A stretch of 64,000 nt of DNA from CAYSUS01 sp964434165 (GCA_964434165.1 CAYSUS010000025.1:14662-78661); one strand, 5' to 3'; counted from the first letter of the stretch, positions 11,837-20,986 are shown. Numbers and translations are program-made. Notes: a model not told the origin generated them from the letters alone.

Positions 11837-13260
11837 ACACCGCCTGCACCCGACCTCCCGCCCCGCGCGCGGATCACGCCGTGGGCACCGTCCTGGTGGT
11901 CGATGACCACCGGGCGGCCCGCGAGTCGATCGCCGACATCCTCAGCCAAGCGGGCCACCGCGTGGACTGCTGCTCCTCCGCCGCCGAAGCGCTCCGGCAG
12001 GCCGAGCGCAAGGGCTACGACTGCATCGTCACCGACCTGATGATGCCCGGCATGAGCGGGCTGGAGTTCATCGTGCAGCTCGACGCGTTGCGCTATCCGG
12101 CCCAGGTGGTGATGGTTACGGCGCACGCCACGGTCAGCTCCGCGGTCGAGGCCATGCGTCACGGGGCCTTCGACTACATCGAGAAGCCGTTCGACGCCGA
12201 TCGGCTGGAGGAGCTTGTCGCCCAGGCCGTCCGGCACGGCCGGCTGGTCGCGCGCTCGACCGGTTCCCCTGGGCAGGACGCCGCCGACGAGCCGGTCATG
12301 ATCGGCTCCAGCCCGGCGATGACGGCCTTGCGCGCTCGCATTGCGCAGGTCGCCCCCACGCCCGAGACCGTGCTCATCGTGGGACAGAGCGGGACCGGCA
12401 AGGAGCTCGTGGCGCGGGCCATCCACGCGGCCAGCGACCGCGCGCAAGGCCCGCTGGTGAGCCTCAACTGCCCGGTCCTGTCGGCCCACCTCATGGAGAG
12501 CGAGCTGTTCGGCCACGAGAAGGGGGCGTTCACGGGGGCCGACGCAGCCCGAGCCGGACGATTCGCGCTGGCCGACGGCGGATCGATCCTGCTCGACGAG
12601 GTGACGGAGATCGAGCTGGCGCTTCAGGCCAAGCTGCTCCGCGTCCTTCAGGAGAAGTGCTTCGAGCGGGTCGGCTCCAGCCAGACCATCGCCGTGGACG
12701 TCCGTGTGCTGGCCACGACCAACCGCGACCTGGAAAACGAAGTGGCCGAGGGACGGTTCCGGCAGGACCTGTACTACCGGCTGAACGTGGTGCCGCTCCA
12801 CGTACCGCCCCTGAAAGACCGCCGCGAGGACATCCCCGCGCTGATCGAGCACTTCCTCCACCGCGTCGCAAGACGTCTGGGCCGCGACCCGTGTACGGTG
12901 GCCCCCGACGCCATGGACTTGATGGTCCGATACGATTGGCCGGGCAATATCCGAGAGCTGGAGAACATCGTCACCCGCGCGAGCGTTCTCAACGGCGGCC
13001 AGGCGGTCTCGGCCGACACGCTGCGTCGCTGGCTCATCGCCGGCCCCGACGCGCGGGCGGAGAGGGGCACCGCAGACGTGCCGGTCGGGCTGAGCCTGCA
13101 CGAGATGGAGCGCAAGCTGATCGAAGCCACCCTGGATCACTTCGGGGGCCACCGCGCCAAGACCGCGGAAGCCCTGGGGATCGGCCTGCGCACACTCACC
13201 GGCAAGCTCCGCGAATACGGTTACGCACCCAGGGAGAAAAGCTATCGCAAGGCGGGCTAG
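11833..13260 (+). CDS. NtrC-family sigma54-dependent response regulator (FlrC/FleR-like)
   Basis: A 475-residue activator with three domains. The receiver domain is at about 15-130 (VVDDH, phospho-acceptor Asp in CIVTDLMMPG, Lys in YIEKPFD). The AAA+ domain is at about 155-385, with Walker A GQSGTGKE, the sigma54-contact loop EKGAFTGA, Walker B SILLDEV and the R-finger region. The C-terminal Fis-type helix-turn-helix is at about 430-470 (HRAKTAEALGIGLRTL). It opens sigma54 promoters by ATP hydrolysis. The cluster context, next to flgB with a sigma54 promoter between, makes it the likely flagellar master activator of its class. Confidence 0.93.
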   Translation: MNTACTRPPAPRADHAVGTVLVVDDHRAARESIADILSQAGHRVDCCSSAAEALRQAERKGYDCIVTDLMMPGMSGLEFIVQLDALRYPAQVVMVTAHATVSSAVEAMRHGAFDYIEKPFDADRLEELVAQAVRHGRLVARSTGSPGQDAADEPVMIGSSPAMTALRARIAQVAPTPETVLIVGQSGTGKELVARAIHAASDRAQGPLVSLNCPVLSAHLMESELFGHEKGAFTGADAARAGRFALADGGSILLDEVTEIELALQAKLLRVLQEKCFERVGSSQTIAVDVRVLATTNRDLENEVAEGRFRQDLYYRLNVVPLHVPPLKDRREDIPALIEHFLHRVARRLGRDPCTVAPDAMDLMVRYDWPGNIRELENIVTRASVLNGGQAVSADTLRRWLIAGPDARAERGTADVPVGLSLHEMERKLIEATLDHFGGHRAKTAEALGIGLRTLTGKLREYGYAPREKSYRKAG

Positions 13261-13271
13261 ATCGCCTTGCG
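13246..13271 (+). terminator. Hairpin at the end of the activator gene
   Basis: A perfect 9-bp stem (CGCAAGGCG / CGCCTTGCG) with an 8-nt loop spans the TAG stop of the activator gene. There is no T-run after it, so it could be a Rho-aided terminator or an mRNA-stabilising hairpin. Confidence 0.45.
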
Positions 13272-13390
13272 TGATTCTGGGAAGAGGGGTCAGCACCCTT
13301 CGGGCCGCTGGGGGCAAGAGGGTCCTGATCCTTTTCCTCCCGGGATCGTGCAAGACGATTGAGAACCACGGCAGGACTTCGCGCGGCCAC

Positions 13391-13405
13391 CGGCAGTTCC
13401 TGCCG
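13391..13405 (+). promoter_or_regulatory. Dyad, candidate activator binding site 1
   Basis: CGGCAG-TTC-CTGCCG is a perfect 6-bp inverted repeat with a 3-nt centre. It lies about 200 bp upstream of the predicted sigma54 start, a normal distance for an NtrC-type enhancer site. Confidence 0.45.
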
Positions 13406-13413
13406 ATTCCAAC

Positions 13414-13428
13414 CGGCGGAACCTGCCA
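13414..13428 (+). promoter_or_regulatory. Dyad, candidate activator binding site 2
   Basis: CGGCGGAACCTGCCA is an imperfect inverted repeat of the same style as site 1. The centres are about 23 bp apart, near two helical turns, which fits a pair of dimers binding side by side. Confidence 0.35.
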
Positions 13429-13573
13429 CACGACCACGCGACCGAGGAACTGCACCCCATCGCGGAAGGCTCGCAACGACCGACCGGGACCGGCGCAAGC
13501 CCAGCAGCGACCCCGGGGAATCGACGGCACATGACATCCCACGGAGACTCGGAAGGCGACCGCCACGGCCTGC

Positions 13574-13590
13574 CGGCACGCCAGTTGCTT
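13574..13590 (+). promoter_or_regulatory. Sigma54 promoter of flgB
   Basis: CGGCACG (13574-13580), CCAG, TTGCTT (13585-13590) matches the sigma54 consensus TGGCACG-N4-TTGCW at all but the first base, with the required 10 bp between GG and GC. Predicted transcription start about 13600, 50 nt before flgB. It is directly downstream of the NtrC-type activator gene. Confidence 0.75.
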
Positions 13591-13649
13591 GACCAAACAA
13601 CTTCGGGCCGACTGGGCAAGAACCGCAAGATAGCCAACGGCTGAACCCC

Positions 13650-14066
13650 ATGTATCAGGCGCTGTTCAACGCGACGACGGTCCCGGTTCTCGAGAAGGTG
13701 ACGAACTTCTCGCAGACCCGGCACACGATTCTCGCGGGCAACATCGCCAACCTGGATGTCCCCGGCTATCGGGCGAGGGACCTCTCGGTCACGGAATTCC
13801 AGGAGCGGCTGTCCGAGGCCATCGCGGCGCGCGACGAGCCGCCCGTCTTCCGGTCGCCCGGCGAGCCGACGGCCCAGCCGCGCAACCTGGAGCTCCAGGA
13901 GTGCGAGAAGCTCCCCGAAATGATCCTCTACCACGACGACGGGACCAAAGGCCTGGAGTACCAGGTCACTGAGATGGCGAAGAACCAGATGCAGCACAAC
14001 CTGGCCCTGACGATCATGATCAGCCAGTTCAGCCTGCTCCAGGCGGCCATTACCGAGCGCGCGTAG
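13650..14066 (+). CDS. flgB: Flagellar proximal rod protein FlgB
   Basis: A 138-residue rod protein, the usual size. The N-terminal signature TRHTILAGNIANLDVPGYRA (about 26-45) is the rod/hook family motif, and the C-terminal helix ends in QFSLLQAAITERA as in other FlgB proteins. It forms part of the proximal rod and is exported by the flagellar type III apparatus. First gene after the sigma54 promoter, followed by flgC after 56 nt. No strong Shine-Dalgarno precedes the ATG. Confidence 0.95.
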   Translation: MYQALFNATTVPVLEKVTNFSQTRHTILAGNIANLDVPGYRARDLSVTEFQERLSEAIAARDEPPVFRSPGEPTAQPRNLELQECEKLPEMILYHDDGTKGLEYQVTEMAKNQMQHNLALTIMISQFSLLQAAITERA

Positions 14067-14122
14067 GCGGCTGGCCGTGCTGGCGCCGGCATGACGCACG
14101 CGCCGAACGGAGGAACGCGACC

Positions 14123-14542
14123 ATGTTTCCTTCTCTCGACATCAGCACCAGCGCCCTGGTGGCGCAGCGGGTTCGCATGAACGCGATCTCCGGCAACCTG
14201 GCCAACGTCTCTACAACGCACAACGAAGCCGGTGAGCCGATGCCGTACCAGGAGCGGTTTTGCATCTTCCGCACCGACGACGAGGTGGGCGCCCACGGGG
14301 CGCCAGGGGTGTGCGTCGAGTCGGTCGAGATCGAGGACTCCGAGCCCCTCTGGAAGTACCAGCCTGGCCACCCCGACGCCATCCCCGAGGGCCCGCACGC
14401 GGGCTACGTGGCCTACCCCAGCATCAACATGATGACCGAGATGACGGACGCGATCGAGGCGGCGCGGGCATACGAGGCCAACCTCGGCGCCATCGAGATC
14501 GCCAAAGACCTCCAGCACCAGACCCTGAGGATTCTGGCGTGA
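14123..14542 (+). CDS. flgC: Flagellar proximal rod protein FlgC
   Basis: A 139-residue rod protein. The N-terminal signature is LVAQRVRMNAISGNLANVSTT, and the C-terminus carries the typical YPSINMMTEMTDAIEAARAY helix. Its stop overlaps the GTG start of fliE by 4 nt (GTGA), so the two are coupled. Confidence 0.95.
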   Translation: MFPSLDISTSALVAQRVRMNAISGNLANVSTTHNEAGEPMPYQERFCIFRTDDEVGAHGAPGVCVESVEIEDSEPLWKYQPGHPDAIPEGPHAGYVAYPSINMMTEMTDAIEAARAYEANLGAIEIAKDLQHQTLRILA

Positions 14543-14844
14543 TCAATCCCGTTCAGAACCTGCCCATGCCGTTGACGCTTTCCCCCGGGACGGGCACCGT
14601 GCCCCTGGTGGGCGCATCCGAGCCCTCGTCCTTCAAGGACTTCCTGCTCGACTCGATCCAGGAAGTCAACGCCATGCAACAGGACGCCGATCGGGCGGTC
14701 GAGAACCTGATGACCGGCGGCGACGTCAACCCGGCCGAAGTCCTCACCGCCGTGCAGAAGGCCGACCTGGCCTTTCGCATGATGATGCAGATCCGGAACA
14801 AGATGGTCCAGGCCTATCAAGAGGTGCAGGATATCCGCGTGTGA
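14539..14844 (+). CDS. fliE: Flagellar hook-basal body protein FliE
   Basis: A 101-residue protein starting with GTG at 14539, overlapping flgC. The C-terminal half carries the FliE pattern (FKDFLLDSIQEVNAMQQDAD, then LTAVQKADLAFRMMMQIRNK and AYQEVQ). It joins the MS ring to the rod. The frame is open further upstream, but that part only shadows flgC; the GTG start gives the standard family length. Confidence 0.92.
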   Translation: MINPVQNLPMPLTLSPGTGTVPLVGASEPSSFKDFLLDSIQEVNAMQQDADRAVENLMTGGDVNPAEVLTAVQKADLAFRMMMQIRNKMVQAYQEVQDIRV

Positions 14845-14926
14845 CGCGATCCGCGACGCGGGGGCGGCGACCGCCCACGTCGCGCGGACGTAAACCGCGA
14901 CCGCCTCCTCCTTCGGGATTCCACGG

Positions 14927-16573
14927 ATGGATTTCCTCAATCGAGCCTTCGCCCAGGTCCGCGACCTGTTCCAATCGATGACCCCGGGCGGCCGGATCGT
15001 CTCCGGCCTGCTCTTGACGGTGATCGTGGTCAGTCTCGCGTACCTCTTCACCCATCAGGTCTCGGGTTCGGACGAGTACTTGATGGGCGGCGAATCGTTC
15101 ACCGTCGGCGAGCTTCAGGCCATGCAGGCCGCGTTCGGCAAAGCGGGACTGACGAACTACCGCCCGGACGGCGCTCGAATCCGCATCCCGCACGGCAAGC
15201 ACGCGGAGTACATGGCCGCGCTGGCGGACAACGACGCTCTGCCCGCCCATTTCGGCAAGTTCCTATCCGACACCATCCAGGGCGACAGCCCGTTCCTGAC
15301 CAGGCAGCAGCGGGCCGAGCGGAGGAAGATCGCCACCGAGAAGGAGCTCTCGCTGATCATCCGCAAGATGCCCGGGATCGAGGAAGCCTCGGTGCTCTCC
15401 GACATGCAGTCCGAGGGCGGCCTGCAAGGGACGATCATCAAGTCGGCTTCCGTGGCCGTCAAGCCGCTGGGAACGGGGCAGCTCGACCAGGATCAGGTCC
15501 GCAAGGTGCGCCACCTGGTGGCGGCGGCCTTCGCGGGCATGAAACCCGAAGACGTCACGGTGGCCGACATCAACGGCCAGGTCTACACCGGATCGGGCGA
15601 CGTGGACAGCGGGGGAAGCGCCGCGGAAGACGCCTACATCGCGCGCAAGCGGGAGCATGAAAAGGACTGGCAGGCCAAGATCCTCAAGGCCCTGTCGTAC
15701 GTGCCGGGGGTGAACGTCTCGGTCAATGTCGAGCTCGACCGGCAGAAGTTCCTCCAGACCGAAGACGTCAAACACGACCCGAAGACGGTAGCCTTCCGCA
15801 CCACGGAGAAAGAGAAGACCGCCACTCGTGAAGGCGGCGGTCCCGGCGGCCGGCCCGGTTACGTCGCCCAGCAGCCCAAGGCCAACGCGGCCACCACGGT
15901 CCAGAGCCGAAGGGCGGGCATGTCGGAGCAAGAGGAGGAGTCCGAGGCCGACACCATCAACGCGGTTTCGAGCACGCGCACGCGGAGCGAAGACATCGGG
16001 CTGACGCCCAAGATGGTCAAGGCGGCGATCGGTGTCCCGGCCAGCTACTTCGTCAAGGTCTGGCAGAAAGAGAACCCCCCCGCGCCCGGCGAGGAGCCGA
16101 AGATGCCCGACAAGGCGGAGCTGACCAAGATCAAAGACGCGGAGATGAAGCGCATCCGGGTTCACGCGGCCACGGTCTTGCCGGCCGTGGTGGGCATGGC
16201 CGATGCCACGGAACTGGTCACAGTCACCGACTTCCAGGATATCCCTGCCGCGGTGATCCCGGACCCCTCAATGACGGAGAAGGCGCTGACCTTTCTCGGT
16301 CAGTACTGGGCCACACTGGGAATGCTGGCACTGGCCGGCTTCAGCTTGCTGATGCTTCGCTCGATGACCCGCGCGGCGCTGCCGCCGCTGCCCAAGCCCT
16401 ACGTCAAGCCGGGCGACATCAGCGATCAGGCGGAAGAGACCGCCGCCCAAGCGGCGCACCTGGGGCGGTTCGCGACGGGCGCGGCGTCGCTTCGCGACGA
16501 GCTCTCCGAACTGGTCGCCGAAGACCCGGATGCCGCGGCCAACATCCTGCGCGCATGGATCGGTGCCCCGTAA
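14927..16573 (+). CDS. fliF: Flagellar MS-ring protein FliF
   Basis: A 548-residue membrane protein that forms the MS ring. The first membrane segment is at about 24-44 (IVSGLLLTVIVVSLAYLF) and the second at about 452-470 (TLGMLALAGFSLLMLRSM). The periplasmic part has the ring-building YscJ-like domain with KMPGIEEASVLSD, and a second RBM with ALSYVPGVNVSVNVELD. The cytosolic C-terminus (ELVAEDPDAAANILRAWIG) is the FliG-binding tail. It is a standard member apart from a Lys/Glu-rich linker. It is followed by fliG after 6 nt. Confidence 0.95.
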   Translation: MDFLNRAFAQVRDLFQSMTPGGRIVSGLLLTVIVVSLAYLFTHQVSGSDEYLMGGESFTVGELQAMQAAFGKAGLTNYRPDGARIRIPHGKHAEYMAALADNDALPAHFGKFLSDTIQGDSPFLTRQQRAERRKIATEKELSLIIRKMPGIEEASVLSDMQSEGGLQGTIIKSASVAVKPLGTGQLDQDQVRKVRHLVAAAFAGMKPEDVTVADINGQVYTGSGDVDSGGSAAEDAYIARKREHEKDWQAKILKALSYVPGVNVSVNVELDRQKFLQTEDVKHDPKTVAFRTTEKEKTATREGGGPGGRPGYVAQQPKANAATTVQSRRAGMSEQEEESEADTINAVSSTRTRSEDIGLTPKMVKAAIGVPASYFVKVWQKENPPAPGEEPKMPDKAELTKIKDAEMKRIRVHAATVLPAVVGMADATELVTVTDFQDIPAAVIPDPSMTEKALTFLGQYWATLGMLALAGFSLLMLRSMTRAALPPLPKPYVKPGDISDQAEETAAQAAHLGRFATGAASLRDELSELVAEDPDAAANILRAWIGAP

Positions 16574-16579
16574 GAGCCT

Positions 16580-17593
16580 ATGAAATCGCCTGAAGACGGA
16601 ATCCGAAAAGCCGCCATCCTGGTTGCCTCGCTGGAGCCGAAGGCGGCCGCGATGATGCTCCGGCGCATCGATCCCAGACAGGCCGAAAAAGTCAAGAGCC
16701 TCCTCGCACGGATCGGTCCCATCGACCCCCGCGAGCAGCGCCGGGTGATCGACGAGTTTTTTCGCATCGGACCAATGGTGCCGGAGAAGGAGCCGGCGGG
16801 CCTGGACCTGGACGACGGTCCCACGCGCAATCCCGGCCGGCCATCACAGGACCGGCATCCCAGCACCGACGCCAGTTCCGGCACGCACATCCCCCCCTTC
16901 GAGTTCCTCCGCGAGGCCGAAACGGAGAAGCTGTCGCGGGCCCTGGCGGCCGAGCATCCCCAGACCGTGGCCCTGGTGCTCTCCCACTTGACTTCGGCCC
17001 AGGCGGGAGCCGTGCTCGCGAGCTTGCCCCCAACAGCGCAGGTCGAGGTGGTCCGCCGACTGGTCCATCTGGAGGAGACCTCGCCCGAGATCCTTCGCGA
17101 AGTGGAGGTGGGCCTTCAATCCAAGCTGGCCAAGGAAGTGCTCGTGCGCCGGCCGCAACGCGCCGGGGTCGAGGCCGTCAGCGAGATGCTCAAGGCGGCC
17201 GGTGCGCAAGCCGGCATGCAAATCCTCGGAAACCTGGCCGACCAGGACCACCAGTTGGCGGAGCGACTCGGTCCGATTCGGCTGGAGTTCGGAGACCTCA
17301 ACCTCCTGGACTCCGCGTCGCTGGGCACCCTGTTCGAGTCGGCCGACTTCGAGCTGGTCCTTCTGGCACTGATGGGGGCGGAGCCGACCCTGGTGCGCCG
17401 CGCCGGCGCGGCGCTGGCCCCGGCCGAGGCGCGGCTGCTCCGCGAGCGCCTGGACAACCCGGGACCGGTCCGCCTCAGCGACGTGGAAGAGGCGCGGCGC
17501 CGGCTTGCGGCCTTGGCCCGCCGCCTCCTCTCCGACGGCCGCCTGGCCCCACCCCGCGACCGCCCACGATCGACCCTGACCGTCACCGCGTGA
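16580..17593 (+). CDS. fliG: Flagellar motor switch protein FliG
   Basis: A 337-residue C-ring protein. The N-terminal FliF-binding domain starts GIRKAAILVASLEPKAAAMMLRRI. The middle ARM domain carries LSRALAAEHPQTVALVLSHL (the EHPQ motif) at about 115. The C-terminal torque domain (about 230-337) faces the stator. The charged C-terminal helix is Arg/Glu-rich and does not obviously show the E. coli pattern. The start overlaps nothing, and a GTG of the next frame overlaps its stop. Confidence 0.93.
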   Translation: MKSPEDGIRKAAILVASLEPKAAAMMLRRIDPRQAEKVKSLLARIGPIDPREQRRVIDEFFRIGPMVPEKEPAGLDLDDGPTRNPGRPSQDRHPSTDASSGTHIPPFEFLREAETEKLSRALAAEHPQTVALVLSHLTSAQAGAVLASLPPTAQVEVVRRLVHLEETSPEILREVEVGLQSKLAKEVLVRRPQRAGVEAVSEMLKAAGAQAGMQILGNLADQDHQLAERLGPIRLEFGDLNLLDSASLGTLFESADFELVLLALMGAEPTLVRRAGAALAPAEARLLRERLDNPGPVRLSDVEEARRRLAALARRLLSDGRLAPPRDRPRSTLTVTA

Positions 17594-17634
17594 GACCTTG
17601 CCTGGAGCCGCAACGAACGACCGACGCCGCCACG

Positions 17635-18288
17635 ATGCCTTCGATCATCAAAGCCACCGATCACAACGCCGCGATTCATGGCGTCGCATTCAATTTCGAC
17701 GACATGGCCGCCAAGGCGAACCAGTATCTGGACAAGGTCCGCACCGACGCGGCGCAGATCGTCGCCAAGGCGCAGAAAGAGGCGGAGGCCGTCCGCCGCC
17801 AGGCGGAAGCCGAGGGGCGCAAGGCCGGGCAGCAGGCCGTCGAGAAGATGGTCGAAGACAAGCTCGGGCAGCAACTGGCCACGCTGCTGCCGGCCCTGAA
17901 GAAGTCGATCGAGGAGGTCTCCCACGCCAGGCAGGCATGGCTCACGCACTGGGAGAAAAGCGCCGTTCACGTCGCCGCCGCAATCGCCGAGCGCCTCATC
18001 CGCCGTCAACTGCCGTCCCACCCCGAGATCACGGTGACCCTCGTTCGCGAGGCCCTGGAGCTTGCCGCGGGGAGCGCCCAGGTGCGCCTGCACTTGCACC
18101 CTGCCGACGTCGAGGCCCTCCGCCCTCAGATGGAAGCGCTCACCAGCCAGTTCACGCGGCTGGGCGAAGCGGAGATCGTCGCCGACGAAGGGGTCAGTCA
18201 GGGCGGATGTCGGGTCGAGACCCGGTTTGGCACGATCGATCAGCAGATCGAAGCCCAACTGAAACGGATTGAGGAAGAACTCACCTGA
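17635..18288 (+). CDS. fliH: Flagellar export ATPase regulator FliH
   Basis: A 217-residue protein. A Glu/Lys/Ala-rich coiled coil (about 30-80) is followed by the C-terminal FliH/YscL domain (AIAERLIRRQLPSHPEITVTLVREALELA). It binds FliI and the C ring and controls the ATPase. An alternative GTG start at 17590 overlaps the fliG stop and would add 15 residues; the ATG at 17635 gives a normal FliH start. Confidence 0.88.
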   Translation: MPSIIKATDHNAAIHGVAFNFDDMAAKANQYLDKVRTDAAQIVAKAQKEAEAVRRQAEAEGRKAGQQAVEKMVEDKLGQQLATLLPALKKSIEEVSHARQAWLTHWEKSAVHVAAAIAERLIRRQLPSHPEITVTLVREALELAAGSAQVRLHLHPADVEALRPQMEALTSQFTRLGEAEIVADEGVSQGGCRVETRFGTIDQQIEAQLKRIEEELT

Positions 18289-18351
18289 CCCGCGGGGCCG
18301 CCACCCCAACGCGCCGGCCCCGCCTGGTTCCTGTTTGCCCGCCGGATCTTC

Positions 18352-19713
18352 ATGCTCATTACCGAACAGCTCTCCGCCGCCATGCCCACCGCGCTGACCG
18401 GGAGCGTCGTGCGCACCGTGGGCATTACGGCGTCGGTGGCCGGCTTTCCGGCGCCCGTGGGAGCCCTGGCGGAGATCGAGCGTCAAAGCGGGCCGCCGCT
18501 GCTGGCTGAGGTAATCGGGTTCCGCGACGACGTGACCCTGCTGTACCCGATGCGCCCTTTGACGGGCGTCCGGCGGGGCAACCGCGTGCGCCTGGTGCGC
18601 ACCACCCGCTGGCTCCGCGTCGGCGACGAGCTTCTCGGGCGCGTAATCAATGCGGGCGGCGACGCCGTCGATGGCCGCCCCCAGCCGGCCGTGCCCGACC
18701 GCACTCCGTTCGAGCGCCGTCCGCCCGACCCGTGCAGCCGTCCGCGCATCGATACGCCGCTGGCCACCGGGATTCGCGCCCTGGACGGCATGCTGACGTG
18801 TGGCCGGGGACAGCGGATGGGCATCTTCTCCGGAGCCGGCGTGGGCAAGAGCGTCACCCTGGGGATGATGGCCCGCTATGCGGCCGCGGACGTGATCGTC
18901 ATTGCCCTGGTCGGCGAGCGCGGACGCGAGGTGAACGACTTCATTCACCGGGACCTGGGCCCGGAGGGCCTGGCCAAGAGCGTGGTCGTGGTGGCCACCA
19001 GCGACGAACCGGCAATCGTACGCGTCCAGGCGGCCTCGACCGCCACCGCGGTGGCCGAGTACTTCCGCGATCAGGGCAAGGACGTGCTCCTGCTGATGGA
19101 TTCCCTGACCCGCTTCGCCCTAGCGCAGCGCGAGATCGGCCTGGCGGCCGGCGAGCCGCCCACCACCCGCGGCTACACGCCCTCGGTCTTCGCCCTGCTG
19201 CCGAAGCTCGTGGAGCGGGCCGGGCGGGCGCCGCGCGGCAGCATCACGGCCTTCTACTCGGTTCTCGTCGAGGGGGACGACCCGAACGAACCGGTGGGCG
19301 ACGCCGTGCGCGGCCTGCTGGACGGTCATGTCTGGCTCTCGCGAAGTCTCGCCTCGCGCGGCCATTACCCGGCCATCGACGTGCTCGAAAGCCTCAGCCG
19401 GCTGATGCCGGACATCACCCCGCCCGACCACCTCGAAGCGGCCCGACAGATCCGCGAGCTGCTGGCCGCGTACCGCGATCACGAGGACCTGATCTCCATC
19501 GGCGCCTATCGCCGCGGCGCCAACCCGACCGTCGATGCCGCCATCGACAGCCGGGACGACATCCACGCGTACCTTCGGCAGCGCATCGAGGAGCCGGCCG
19601 GGATGGAGGATTCGCAGACCGCGCTTCGGCAATTGGCGGAGCGCGCGGCGCAGCGGCGCCCGACCGGGAAGCTCCCACCGGCGTCCCCCGAAAGCAAGGG
19701 CCAATTGACCTAG
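18352..19713 (+). CDS. fliI: Flagellum-specific ATP synthase FliI
   Basis: A 453-residue ATPase that energises type III export. Walker A GAGVGKS is at about residue 162-168, Walker B VLLLMDSLTR, and the conserved LAAGEPPTTRGYTPSVF motif follows. The sequence is typical of the F1-beta-like family. It lies after fliH and before fliJ, as in most flagellar clusters. Confidence 0.96.
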   Translation: MLITEQLSAAMPTALTGSVVRTVGITASVAGFPAPVGALAEIERQSGPPLLAEVIGFRDDVTLLYPMRPLTGVRRGNRVRLVRTTRWLRVGDELLGRVINAGGDAVDGRPQPAVPDRTPFERRPPDPCSRPRIDTPLATGIRALDGMLTCGRGQRMGIFSGAGVGKSVTLGMMARYAAADVIVIALVGERGREVNDFIHRDLGPEGLAKSVVVVATSDEPAIVRVQAASTATAVAEYFRDQGKDVLLLMDSLTRFALAQREIGLAAGEPPTTRGYTPSVFALLPKLVERAGRAPRGSITAFYSVLVEGDDPNEPVGDAVRGLLDGHVWLSRSLASRGHYPAIDVLESLSRLMPDITPPDHLEAARQIRELLAAYRDHEDLISIGAYRRGANPTVDAAIDSRDDIHAYLRQRIEEPAGMEDSQTALRQLAERAAQRRPTGKLPPASPESKGQLT

Positions 19714-19740
19714 CGTCACAGGCAAGACCCGTTCCGCAGC

Positions 19741-20196
19741 ATGGCCAGGTTCAAGTTCCGACTAGCGACGTTGAAGAAGCTCCGCGAGGCGGTGCGCGAT
19801 CAGCGCCGCGCGTCGCTGGCCGAGGCGCAGCGAGCGGGGGCCCTCCTGGGCGAGCAGATCGAAGCCCTCCAAAGGACGATCGACACCGCCAGGGAGGGCT
19901 GCCGCGAGGCTTCGAGGCCGGGCCAGGTCGATGTGGACCGCGTGGCGCAGGCCCGCGTCCACGAGATCGTGCTTCGTTCGCAGCAGCACCGCGCGTCGGA
20001 AAGCCGCAAGGCGATCGCCGCAGAGGCCGAGGTCCGCCGCGAGGCGCTGGTCGAGGCCGACCGCGAGGTCCGCGTGCTGGAGAAGCTGGAGGAGAAGCTC
20101 TCCGCCCGGCACCGCCGCGAGGAGGAGCGCCGGTTGAACCGGCAGCTCGACGAGGCCGCGGGGCGGCGCGCTTCGCCTGAAGAGGAGACGCCGTGA
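19741..20196 (+). CDS. fliJ: Flagellar export protein FliJ
   Basis: A 151-residue, wholly helical protein with a charged coiled coil (KFRLATLKKLREAVRDQRR at the start, then alternating Arg/Glu/Ala heptads). This is the FliJ pattern: it acts as the central stalk of the FliI ring. The stop TGA overlaps the following start by one base. Confidence 0.85.
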   Translation: MARFKFRLATLKKLREAVRDQRRASLAEAQRAGALLGEQIEALQRTIDTAREGCREASRPGQVDVDRVAQARVHEIVLRSQQHRASESRKAIAAEAEVRREALVEADREVRVLEKLEEKLSARHRREEERRLNRQLDEAAGRRASPEEETP

Positions 20197-20888
20197 TGCG
20201 CCGAGTGCTGGCCCTGGCAGCGTCGATCGTCGCGTACTTCTGCGTGGCCACGTGCATCGCAGAGGCGATCATGGTGGGCTACGTGGTCTCTCAGAAGAAC
20301 ATCGACCGCGAGAAGCTGATGCAGATCATGGCGGTGCTGCACGGGATCGACCTGACGCGCGTGCAAGGCGCGCCCGAAACCGCGCCGGACGCGCCGCAGG
20401 AGCAGGTCTCCCTGGAGCAGATCGCCCAGGCCCGCGCGATCCACGTGCGGCATCTCGAACTCCGCGAGCAGGCCCTGAAGGCGGGGCTTGAGCAGCTCCT
20501 TTTCGACGAACAGAAGCTGGCCGAGGAGAAGAAGCGGTACGACCGCCAGCGGGAGGAGTTCGAAGCCCGGCTCCTGGCTCTCCAGCAGGAAGCCGAGGGA
20601 GCCGGCATCTCCGAGCTCACGGCCATCATGGAGAAGATCAAGTCGCGCCAGGCCAAGGAGCAGATCATGCGCATGCTGGCCGACGACGAGATCGAGGAAG
20701 TCGTCACCTTGCTGGCAGGCATGCAGGACACGAAGCGGGCGAAGATCATCGGGGAGTTCAAGACGCCCGAGGAATCCGCCAAGCTCGCCGAGGTGCTGCG
20801 CCGCATTCGGGAGGGCGACCCGTTGTCCGGCCTGGCTGAAGGCACTCAGGAACAACTGACCCCCGAACCGCCGGCCGTGGGCCCGTGA
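20196..20888 (+). CDS. motE: MotE-like flagellar protein with MgtE-N-like domain
   Basis: A 230-residue protein. One N-terminal membrane segment (about 5-28) is followed by a long charged coiled coil and a C-terminal MgtE-N-like domain (SELTAIMEKIKSRQAKEQIM, then MLADDEIEEVVTLLAGM). This order matches MotE, a periplasmic factor that stabilises stator MotC in some alphaproteobacteria and is also seen as a conserved fliJ neighbour elsewhere. A GTG at 20193 is an alternative start; ATG at 20196 is better placed after GAGGAG. Confidence 0.7.
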   Translation: MRRVLALAASIVAYFCVATCIAEAIMVGYVVSQKNIDREKLMQIMAVLHGIDLTRVQGAPETAPDAPQEQVSLEQIAQARAIHVRHLELREQALKAGLEQLLFDEQKLAEEKKRYDRQREEFEARLLALQQEAEGAGISELTAIMEKIKSRQAKEQIMRMLADDEIEEVVTLLAGMQDTKRAKIIGEFKTPEESAKLAEVLRRIREGDPLSGLAEGTQEQLTPEPPAVGP

Positions 20889-20986
20889 CGGGCCGGGGGC
20901 CGCCCGAACAACCCCATTTCCAACCGCAAACCCATCGCAAATCCGGAACCGCCCTTTCGGGCAAGCCGACCGAGGAGGCATCGTTC

